The notes under the pieces are model-generated. The model saw nothing but the letters and a program-made list of their open reading frames with translations, ran no database searches and was not told where the DNA came from. Both the position numbers and the translations under genes were made by a program. Of a stretch of DNA of 11,981 nucleotides, positions 1-6,212 are shown piece by piece. Source of the stretch: JBGTKH01 sp041744735 (GTDB lineage Bacteria > Planctomycetota > Planctomycetia > Pirellulales > Pirellulaceae); NCBI GenBank assembly GCA_041744735.1, contig JBGTKH010000355.1:1-11981 (forward strand), written 5' to 3'. Position 1 is the first letter of the stretch, and each line of letters opens with the position of its first letter.

Positions 1-207
1 CGTGAAGTTGACGCCCGCCGCCGCTCCGTTCACGTCGACCGCCGGCAACAGCGGCACATCATACCGCTGGGCGAAGACGCCGTTCGAATCGCCGGGTCCC
101 GTTCCACTAAAGACAACGATGTAATCACCGTTAGCCGATAACGTCACAGCGCCGCCGAATTGGCTGCCGGCCAGCGACGTGACCAGGATGTCGGTGGCTG
201 GTGTCGG
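1..207 (-). pseudogene. Out-of-frame continuation of the repeat protein (second copy of repeat 7), runs off the left edge
   Basis: Read on the minus strand with codons at 205-207 down to 1-3, this stretch is open and encodes PTPATDILVTSLAGSQFGG and onward through YDVPLLPAVDVNG. It matches residues about 674-740 of the upstream protein with only two amino-acid changes, both next to the junction. The main reading frame enters this stretch one base out of phase and stops at 131-133. The continuation is therefore either cut off from its gene by a real frameshift or deletion, or separated only by a sequencing or assembly error in repetitive DNA. No start codon with a ribosome site is visible for independent expression. 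Confidence 0.6.
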
Positions 208-208
208 A
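1..208. repeat. Long direct repeat, copy B (truncated by the window edge)
   Basis: This copy is collinear with 518-725 at a constant offset of 517 bases. I count seven mismatches, at 100, 118, 141, 184, 190, 198 and 201, giving about 96-97% identity without gaps. The match ends at the TCGGA at 204-208. It may extend left beyond the window. Confidence 0.95.
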
Positions 209-2737
209 GGCAACGAAGCAGAGCACGCGGCTGGTCGTCGTCGGCGCCTGGGAGACGTTGTTGTAGCGGACGGTCCGCAGGACCGTGGTGAATTCCGCGA
301 GAGCGGCCGGTCCCGCTCCCTGAATCGTCAGCACGTCATTTGAATAGACAGCGGCCAACGACGTGCCGGTCGTATCCGCGCTCAGCGACTCCGCAACACC
401 GTCCAGCGGATTGGTCAACACGACGGACAACCGCTGAAGCTGCAGACTGTCGGCGTCGGAAACTGCCGCGGCATTGTCGACCACATTAACCGCTCCGCCG
501 TCTTCCACGAAGGCCGCCGTGAAGTTGACGCCCGCCGCCGCTCCGTTCACGTCGACCGCCGGCAACAGCGGCACATCATACCGCTGGGCGAAGACGCCGT
601 TCGAATCGCCGGGTCCGGTTCCACTAAAGACAACAATGTAATCACCGTTAGCCGATAGCGTCACAGCGCCGCCGAATTGGCTGCCGGCCAGCGACGTGAC
701 GAGGATATCGGTGGTTGTTGTCGGATTGCCCAGCGCGTCGAACTCGCGGCTGTACACTTCCATGCCGTCCGTCGTCCAGGTCACGACAAAGTTCCCCGAT
801 GCGTCGCTGGCCACCGAAGGGGCCGATTCGTTAAGCGTTGCGGTCGACTGATTGACGCGGAACTCGTTCCCGATTGCTTGGCCGGCGGCGTCATAGCGGC
901 GGGCGTAAATGCCGGCGGTCCCCGCGTCTTGCCCGACGCTCTGCCAGACCACCACGAACGAACCGTCGTCGGCCAAGGCCACATCCGAATGCAATTGGTC
1001 CGTACCGGTGTACTGGTCAACCGTAAATTCCTTGCCGCTGGCCGTACCGCTGCTGTCGAAACGGCGAGCTTGGATCGTGAATTTGTTATCGGATAGTGTC
1101 TTGCTCGACCAAGTGACGATGAATTCACCGCTGCCGTTGGTGGCCACCGCAGAATAGAGTTGTTCCTTGGGCGTGACGTTGTTCACTTGAATCACGCCGC
1201 CGACCGCATTGCCCGTCGCATCGAAAATCTGGCCAAAGATGCCCTCCTTGTCGCCGTCCTGGTCTTTGCTGGTCCAGGTCACGAGGAAACTGCCGTCGTT
1301 GCGCATGGCGACCGACGGGTCGGTCTGATCTTCGGTGGTGTAGGCGCTGTTGACCCGGAATTCCGCCTTGACGATCCCGCCCAGGTTGTTGTACAGCACC
1401 GCGTAGATGTCTTGCTTGACGGACCCCGCAGCCTTGTCGGTCTGAAAGACGACGACATAGGCGCCGCTATCGTTCATCGCCACAGCCGGATTGACCTGAT
1501 CGCCGGTCGTTGTCTGGTTGACACGAAACTCGCCGCCGTTGGCGGTGCCGTTGTTATTGAACCGCCGGGCATATACGCCCCAGCCGCTGCCGTCCTGTTT
1601 GTCACTTTCCCAAACCGCGATGAAATTCCCGTTGGCATCCGACGCGATCGCCTTGGGCGTGGCATTGCTGGTGGTTTGCACATCCGCGTTCGGCGTCTGA
1701 TTGACGTTGATCGTGCCGCCCGCCGGCGTCGCGCTGAGCAGCCCGAACCAGTTCTGTTGCGCATCGAAGCTGAAGACGACGCTGGATTGGATCTCGCCCG
1801 ACGCATATTCCAGATCCCAGTCGCCACCGAGCAGCGTGCTGCCGGTGTCATCGATGCTGGCTGCGACATCGGCGCCCGTCAACGCGCCGAGCGACTCGGC
1901 CAACGTGCGACCCTCTTCGCTGCCGGCCAAATCGCAGCCGTAAAGCAACAGGTCCGCGCCGTCATTCAGGGCATCGCCCCAGGCCGCAATCGTGCCGGCG
2001 TAGGCGTCGAGATTGGCCGCGCTGAGCCACACGTTGCCAAGTTTGACTTCGCCGTCGCTACCGTGCGAGACAATGTGGACCGCATCCAAACTGGAGCGGC
2101 CGGCCAGCACGTCCGCGATCTGTTGAACGCCGTCTTGATGCCGATCGAGCAGATAGAACTCAAACCGCCGGTTCCCGCTGCCTTGTGCTACGACGTCATC
2201 GACCAACTGCTGATAGTTGAAGACCGACGTGTCGACGAACAACAGTTCGTGCCGTACGTCCGCGGCTGAATTCGTTGCTGCGTCGATGACGGTCGAATCG
2301 CCGAGCTGTAATACGCGCGAATGTCCAAGCCCCAATGACCAATGACCAATGGCGTCAACGGGCGTCGGAGCGCGGTACTGTGATACGTCACTCGACAATG
2401 GCGCATGGGCAAGTGCGACGCGGGCAACGTCGTTGATGTCGGCAGTCGCGTCGGGTGTTTCGGGCGCTGGAATCGTTGCGAGCGCTTGTTGCTCGATCAA
2501 TGCGTCCGGCGCAACGGCGGCAGCGACGACTGGCGACGCGCTCATCAGCAACCGGTCTTCCAATTCCGCCAAATCCAACGCGCGGCGCGGCGGTAAACCA
2601 CCGGCGCTGGTCCCGCATAGCGACCCTGCCGCGCCGGCGAACCCGTCGGCGAAGTTCTTGCGTGACTGATCCCAAATGCGGCGTAAATACGTAAGCATTC
2701 GCCTGTAACTCTTCCGCGTAGAAACAAACGCTGACAT
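131..2737 (-). CDS. DUF4347 surface protein with seven beta-repeats and a cadherin-like domain; 3' end frameshifted
   Basis: This 868-residue protein is probably exported and adhesin-like. Residues 1-58 are basic. At 59-67 lies LEDRLLMSA, the planctomycete LExRxLLSA-type N-terminal motif, with no ordinary hydrophobic signal peptide before it. Residues about 164-334 form a DUF4347 domain (FVDTSV, HIVSHGSDGEVKLG, DLLLYGCDLA, DWDLEYASG); its function is unknown, but it often heads very large surface proteins. Residues 342-728 hold seven repeats of 51-61 residues with the pattern EFRVNQ...D..PSVA...DGSFVVTW.S...GIYARRYD..G. Residues 728-843 resemble the planctomycete/cyanobacterial cadherin-like domain (VDVNG, FVEDGG, SDADS, TVRYNN). 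From about residue 844 the frame enters a displaced repeat copy and ends in 25 unrelated-looking residues, so the true protein was probably longer. GTG at 2747-2749 is an alternative start four codons upstream; neither start has a clear ribosome site. It is transcribed divergently from the kinase operon. Confidence 0.85.
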   Translation of the reverse strand: MSAFVSTRKSYRRMLTYLRRIWDQSRKNFADGFAGAAGSLCGTSAGGLPPRRALDLAELEDRLLMSASPVVAAAVAPDALIEQQALATIPAPETPDATADINDVARVALAHAPLSSDVSQYRAPTPVDAIGHWSLGLGHSRVLQLGDSTVIDAATNSAADVRHELLFVDTSVFNYQQLVDDVVAQGSGNRRFEFYLLDRHQDGVQQIADVLAGRSSLDAVHIVSHGSDGEVKLGNVWLSAANLDAYAGTIAAWGDALNDGADLLLYGCDLAGSEEGRTLAESLGALTGADVAASIDDTGSTLLGGDWDLEYASGEIQSSVVFSFDAQQNWFGLLSATPAGGTINVNQTPNADVQTTSNATPKAIASDANGNFIAVWESDKQDGSGWGVYARRFNNNGTANGGEFRVNQTTTGDQVNPAVAMNDSGAYVVVFQTDKAAGSVKQDIYAVLYNNLGGIVKAEFRVNSAYTTEDQTDPSVAMRNDGSFLVTWTSKDQDGDKEGIFGQIFDATGNAVGGVIQVNNVTPKEQLYSAVATNGSGEFIVTWSSKTLSDNKFTIQARRFDSSGTASGKEFTVDQYTGTDQLHSDVALADDGSFVVVWQSVGQDAGTAGIYARRYDAAGQAIGNEFRVNQSTATLNESAPSVASDASGNFVVTWTTDGMEVYSREFDALGNPTTTTDILVTSLAGSQFGGAVTLSANGDYIVVFSGTGPGDSNGVFAQRYDVPLLPAVDVNGAAAGVNFTAAFVEDGGAVNVVDNAAAVSDADSLQLQRLSVVLTNPLDGVAESLSADTTGTSLAAVYSNDVLTIQGAGPAALAEFTTVLRTVRYNNVSQAPTTTSRVLCFVASDTSHRHPGHVAGRQPIRRRCDVIG
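518..725. repeat. Long direct repeat, copy A (in frame in the surface-protein gene)
   Basis: This copy encodes the seventh propeller-like repeat and the start of the cadherin-like domain of the minus-strand surface protein, in frame. It ends at TCGGA (721-725). Beyond this the sequence differs from copy B, which marks the junction where copy B joins foreign context. Confidence 0.95.
2332..2352. repeat. Heptamer tandem repeat CCAATGA x3 inside a coding region
   Basis: The three units are CCAATGA, CCAATGA and CCAATGG. On the minus strand they encode part of a GHWSLGLGH stretch in the linker between the N-terminal motif and DUF4347. Short tandem heptamers of this sort (the STRR type) are known to be scattered in some bacterial genomes, notably cyanobacteria. 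That this one belongs to such a dispersed family is inference. Confidence 0.7.
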
Positions 2738-2792
2738 CCATCCGACCACTGGCGCACGCTATGGCGCGCACCAATACCCCTTGGAAGGATAG

Positions 2793-2806
2793 GTCACAGC
2801 AGTGAC
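2793..2806. promoter_or_regulatory. Short inverted repeat GTCAC-N4-GTGAC, possible operator
   Basis: This is a perfect pair of five-base arms around AGCA, lying 56 bases upstream of the surface-protein ATG. It could be a regulator site for the minus-strand gene. Arms this short also arise by chance, so confidence is low. Confidence 0.2.
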
Positions 2807-2914
2807 TCGCGCCGCTGGTCAAGAAGGGACGAGGGCATTTTCGGCACGTCTCACACAGGCTGGTGGGTGTTTCGCAATATCGGCGTCACAAAGCGGATTT
2901 TGATATCGCATCGT

Positions 2915-2943
2915 TGGACAACGGAAGGACGACAACGTATATC
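2915..2943 (+). promoter_or_regulatory. Candidate sigma-70-type promoter for the kinase operon
   Basis: TGGACA (2915-2920, five of six to TTGACA) is followed after exactly 17 bases by TATATC (2938-2943, four of six to TATAAT). Initiation near 2950 would leave a leader of about 108 bases before the ATG at 3058, including the hairpin at 3008-3035. The placement also fits the choice of 3058 as start, since the open frame from 2863 begins upstream of it. This is a pattern match only. Confidence 0.35.
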
Positions 2944-3007
2944 CTACTAGTGGGACTTGAGGCGGAGACCTTCCTACGACACGACGGGTGGTCCGTGACA
3001 ATTACGC

Positions 3008-3035
3008 CAATTGCGCCGCCGCTGGCGGTGAATTG
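3008..3035 (+). promoter_or_regulatory. Leader hairpin upstream of the kinase gene
   Basis: CAATT (3008-3012) pairs with AATTG (3031-3035), CG (3014-3015) pairs with TG (3029-3030) including one G-U pair, and CCGCC (3016-3020) pairs with GGCGG (3024-3028). The loop is GCT and one G is bulged, so the stem has about 12 pairs. It lies 12 bases before the ribosome site. There is no T-run after it, so it is not a typical terminator. A role in translation control or DNA binding is possible but untested. Confidence 0.5.
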
Positions 3036-3047
3036 TGCGTCGAATCA

Positions 3048-3053
3048 GAGGGG
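3048..3053 (+). promoter_or_regulatory. Ribosome binding site GAGGGG deciding the kinase start
   Basis: GAGGGG sits four bases before ATG 3058. That ATG opens directly into the receiver domain (KILLVEEN). This favours 3058 over the in-frame GTG at 2863, which would add 65 residues with no recognisable fold. Confidence 0.7.
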
Positions 3054-3057
3054 CAAA

Positions 3058-5085
3058 ATGAGCGAATATTGTGTGAAGATTCTGCTTGTTGAAGAGAATT
3101 GTTGCGACGCCGAACGGATCCGGTTGGAATTATCCCAGTCGAAAACCAAGTTCGACGTTTGTTGCGTGCCCCGCTTGTCCACCGCTTTGGAGAAGCTGAG
3201 CGAAGAGGAATTCGCCGTCATCCTGCTGGATCTGATGCTTCCCGACAATAAGGGACTAAGTGGCGTCACAAGGATTCACACGCTGCATCCGGAAGTTCCC
3301 ATCGTGGTCCTCACCAACTTGGCTTCGGACGAAGTCGCCATGACCGCATTGGCGCGCGGTGCCCAAGACTACTTACCTAAGCAGCACGCCACAAGCGAGT
3401 TAATGACGCGTTCGATACGTTACGCGATCCAGCGGCAGCAGAACATTGCCATCCGGCGTCGGCTGACGGAGCTTCGCGGGAAGCAGCTTGAGCTGGAGAC
3501 GACGAACCGGCAATTGAAGCAAAGCGAAAACAAGTTTCGGCTGTTCTTCGAATCGGCGCCGTACGCGATGGTGATTGCTGACGAAGATGGAAAGATCGTC
3601 TTGGTTAACGCGCAGACGGAGAAACGATTTGGTTATTCCCGCGAAGAACTCTTAGGCCGACCCGTGGACTTGCTGATTCCACTCCACCTTCGCGAACCGG
3701 ACCACGGACAGCGCCGACAATATATCACGGCACCCGAGAGTCGCTCGATGGGCACAGGACGCGAGGTGCTCGCCTTGCGCAGCGACGGCACAGAATTTCC
3801 CGCAGAGATTAGTCTCAGCCCGCTGGAAACCGAATTCGGGCTGCTGATCTTTGTCGCGATTTGCGATGTCACCGAACGCAAGAAAGCCGAACAAACCATT
3901 CGCGAACGAGACGAACAATTACGACAATCACAGAAGCTGGAAGCCGTGGGCACATTGGCTGGCAGCGTGGCGCACGAATTCAATAATCTGCTGCAAGCGA
4001 TCACGGGCTACACCAATTTCGCGATCGAGGGCCTACCGCCCGATGAGCAACTTCATCAGGATCTGCAGCAAGTCCTTCGCGCTGCCGAGCGAGCCGCGGA
4101 TTTGACGCGGGGACTACTCAGCTTCAGCCGGCGTCAACCGATCAAATCGGCAAGAGTAGAACCCAACGCAGTTATTGCAGATCTACTCAAGATGCTGCGT
4201 CCGCTGATTGGCGAGCACGTTGAGTTGCGGACCGATCTCGGTGAAAGCGCGCCGGCCATCAATGCGGATGCCACGCTGCTCCAGCAGATGCTCATGAACC
4301 TGTGCTTGAATTCACGCGATGCCATGCCTACAGGCGGTCAGCTTTTCATTACCACCGAGGACTTGGTTCTCAACGACGCCAATTGCGAATGTCACATCGA
4401 TGTCGCACCCGGTCATTACTCACTGATCTCGGTTGCCGACACGGGCTGCGGCATGTCACCCGAAGTACAGCGACACATCTTCGAGCCGTTCTTCACGACG
4501 AAAGAAATTGGTAAAGGGACGGGCTTGGGAATGGCCATGGTTTATGGCGTCGTCAAGCAACACGAAGGCGCTATCCACGTTTACAGCGAACCGGGTCTCG
4601 GAACAACGATTAAGGTCTACTTGCCTGTGGCGGATGAACAACTACGGGAGTCGCATGACATCGAGAATATTGTGGTTCGCGGGGGGACGGAAACCATCCT
4701 GATCGCCGAGGACGAGCCGATGGTCCGGGAATTAGCGGCGCGCATTCTCCGCGAGGCAGGCTACACGCCGTTGACCGCAGCCGACGGTGATGAGGCGATT
4801 CGCGTGTACGAGGCGAACGCCGACCAGATCGACTTGGCCTTGCTCGACATGGTCATGCCCAAGCGCTTTGGACGCGATGTCTACTTGGCCATCAAGGCCA
4901 TCAATCCGGAAACCAAAGTGATATTTTGCAGCGGCTACGAGCCGGACACGAACTGCGAAGGTTTCGTCTCCAGCGCCGGTTTGCAGCTTATCCAAAAGCC
5001 CTTCGAGCGCGACGTTCTATTACGGACCATCCGCGACACTCTGGATCAGGAGGCAACATGTTTAGCTCACGAAATAGCTCCGTAA
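3058..5085 (+). CDS. Hybrid histidine kinase, REC-PAS-HisKA-HATPase-REC
   Basis: This 675-residue cytoplasmic sensor kinase has no membrane segment. The N-terminal receiver (about 6-125) has acidic residues E12/E13, phosphoacceptor D58, T86 and K108. A coiled linker follows, then a PAS domain (about 156-275, ending in DVTERKKAEQ). The dimerisation/phosphotransfer domain carries H306 in AGSVAHEFNNLL. The ATPase domain shows the N box (N414, N418), G1 (DTGCG, 461-465), F box (FEPFF, 475-479) and G2 (GKGTGLG, 485-491). A second receiver (about 545-662) has E551/D552, D597, S625 and K647. All key residues are present, so it should autophosphorylate and pass phosphate on. The N-terminal receiver implies input from another kinase. 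The gene overlaps the HD-GYP gene by 28 bases, so the two are probably translationally coupled and work in one phosphorelay. The signal sensed by PAS is unknown. Confidence 0.93.
   Translation: MSEYCVKILLVEENCCDAERIRLELSQSKTKFDVCCVPRLSTALEKLSEEEFAVILLDLMLPDNKGLSGVTRIHTLHPEVPIVVLTNLASDEVAMTALARGAQDYLPKQHATSELMTRSIRYAIQRQQNIAIRRRLTELRGKQLELETTNRQLKQSENKFRLFFESAPYAMVIADEDGKIVLVNAQTEKRFGYSREELLGRPVDLLIPLHLREPDHGQRRQYITAPESRSMGTGREVLALRSDGTEFPAEISLSPLETEFGLLIFVAICDVTERKKAEQTIRERDEQLRQSQKLEAVGTLAGSVAHEFNNLLQAITGYTNFAIEGLPPDEQLHQDLQQVLRAAERAADLTRGLLSFSRRQPIKSARVEPNAVIADLLKMLRPLIGEHVELRTDLGESAPAINADATLLQQMLMNLCLNSRDAMPTGGQLFITTEDLVLNDANCECHIDVAPGHYSLISVADTGCGMSPEVQRHIFEPFFTTKEIGKGTGLGMAMVYGVVKQHEGAIHVYSEPGLGTTIKVYLPVADEQLRESHDIENIVVRGGTETILIAEDEPMVRELAARILREAGYTPLTAADGDEAIRVYEANADQIDLALLDMVMPKRFGRDVYLAIKAINPETKVIFCSGYEPDTNCEGFVSSAGLQLIQKPFERDVLLRTIRDTLDQEATCLAHEIAP
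5048..5053 (+). promoter_or_regulatory. Ribosome binding site AGGAGG of the HD-GYP gene, inside the kinase gene
   Basis: This consensus site lies four bases before ATG 5058 and within the last codons of the kinase gene. It supports the 5058 start over the longer open frame from 4926, whose extra 44 residues would lie wholly inside the kinase receiver domain in another frame. Confidence 0.8.
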
Positions 5086-6197
5086 GCGAAGCGCTGTCGG
5101 TGAATGTTTTGGTCGTCGAGGATGAGCCGTCGGTGCGCAATATCATCAGTCGCTGGCTGACCGGTGCCGGGTATTCGTGTGCACAGGCCGCCAACGCCGA
5201 TGCGGCATGGGCGCACTTGGAACAGCACGACGTGGATCTTGTCACGCTGGACATTAACATGCCTGGCTCGTATGGCATCGATCTGCTGCCCGACATCAAA
5301 AGGTGTCATCCGGATACGGAAGTCGTCATGCTGACCGGGCTGAGTGAGGCTAAGACCGCGGTTCAGGCGCTTACCAACGGTGCGGCGAGCTACCTGATCA
5401 AGCCTGTCCAGCGCGAAGAATTGCTGTTCCATGCACGCCGAGCCTTGGAACGGCGACAACTGATCGTCGAGCGCCGCCAGTACACTGCGCACCTTGAGGC
5501 CAAGGTCCGCGACCAAACGGTTTCGATTCGCGGCGCCCACGAGGAGACCATCTATCGGCTGGTCGCCGCCGCCATGTTTCGCGACGAGGAGACGGGTGCC
5601 CACATCAGGCGGGTCGGGTGCTACTGCGAGTCACTTGCCAAGACAATTGGGTGGCCCGCCAAAGACGTGGAAATGATTCGTATGGCGGCTCCCATGCACG
5701 ACATCGGCAAGATCGGAATCCCCGACGCCGTGCTCTGCAAGCCGGGCAAGCTAACCCGCGAAGAATTTGAGATCATGAAGTCTCACTCGCTGATCGGCGC
5801 ACGAATACTTGCCGGTTCCGATTCACCGATCCTGCAAATGGCCGAACAGATCGCTCGCTGTCACCACGAGCGCTGGGACGGCACCGGTTATCCGGCCGGC
5901 TTGGCCGAACGCGAGATACCCGAATGTGCGCGGATTGTCGCGATTGCTGACGTCTACGACGCGCTGAGCCACGACCGCGTATACCGCCCGGCGCTGGCGG
6001 ACGAAGCCGTCTTGTCCATGATGAAAGATGGGCGGGGCAAACATTTCGATCCTTTCTTGCTGGACATCTTTCTTGAACTACTGCCGGAAATGGAACGAAT
6101 TGCTCGCCAGCATCCGGATGAACCGGCGCGTGATGCGGCAGCACGAGTTTTCTCGTGGAAACCTGCGGAATCAGCTTTCTCGCTGACCACTGTTTAA
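5058..6197 (+). CDS. Response regulator with HD-GYP domain, probable c-di-GMP phosphodiesterase
   Basis: This 379-residue cytoplasmic protein is expected to hydrolyse cyclic di-GMP when its receiver is phosphorylated. The receiver (about 15-130) has E21/D22, phosphoacceptor D65, T93 and K115. A helical linker (about 125-158) joins it to the HD-GYP domain (about 160-350). The metal and catalytic residues seen are E178 and H182 (DEETGAH), H214/D215 with K218 (MHDIGKIGIPD), H243 (MKSH), H269/H270 (CHHERWDGTGYP) and D298 (IADVYDAL). Having both E178 and H182 matches the trinuclear-metal members of the family, so an active enzyme is likely. The final 25-30 residues are an unrecognised tail. Its start lies inside the kinase gene and the next gene begins 15 bases after its stop, so it is the middle gene of an operon. 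The hybrid kinase is the obvious phosphodonor (inferred). Confidence 0.93.
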   Translation: MFSSRNSSVSEALSVNVLVVEDEPSVRNIISRWLTGAGYSCAQAANADAAWAHLEQHDVDLVTLDINMPGSYGIDLLPDIKRCHPDTEVVMLTGLSEAKTAVQALTNGAASYLIKPVQREELLFHARRALERRQLIVERRQYTAHLEAKVRDQTVSIRGAHEETIYRLVAAAMFRDEETGAHIRRVGCYCESLAKTIGWPAKDVEMIRMAAPMHDIGKIGIPDAVLCKPGKLTREEFEIMKSHSLIGARILAGSDSPILQMAEQIARCHHERWDGTGYPAGLAEREIPECARIVAIADVYDALSHDRVYRPALADEAVLSMMKDGRGKHFDPFLLDIFLELLPEMERIARQHPDEPARDAAARVFSWKPAESAFSLTTV

Positions 6198-6212
6198 GAG
6201 GATTTTTGCAAT

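Larger units (their letters stand above)
2738..3057. other. Divergent intergenic region
   Basis: This region separates the minus-strand surface protein from the plus-strand kinase operon and must hold both promoters. It contains a short inverted repeat at 2793-2806, a sigma-70-like candidate promoter at 2915-2943, a repeated CAATT element with a hairpin at 2999-3035, and the kinase ribosome site. The plus frame is open from 2863, but the translated sequence before 3058 has no recognisable domain. I could not pick a convincing promoter for the minus-strand gene. Confidence 0.7.

Noticed and set aside
1..725. The long direct repeat as an insertion sequence or mobile element
   Set aside because: It encodes part of the host repeat protein, has no terminal inverted repeats or transposase, and is better explained by duplication or recombination within a repetitive gene.
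1160..2269. A long plus-strand open frame (369 codons) opposite the surface-protein gene
   Set aside because: It is the antisense shadow of the DUF4347/repeat coding sequence. Its translation has no recognisable domain, while the minus strand has clear domains and repeats.
2862..2875. Sigma-54-like GG-N10-GC spacing upstream of the kinase
   Set aside because: Only the core GG and GC are right; the surrounding bases (TGGTGG, TCGC) fit the TGGCAC/TTGC consensus poorly, and this spacing is common by chance.
2863..3057. GTG start at 2863 adding 65 residues to the kinase
   Set aside because: The extension shows no domain and covers the candidate promoter and hairpin, while ATG 3058 has a good ribosome site and opens straight into the receiver domain.
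4926..5057. Longer N-terminus for the HD-GYP regulator
   Set aside because: These 44 codons lie inside the kinase receiver in another frame and read as arginine-rich shadow sequence; AGGAGG before ATG 5058 settles the start.
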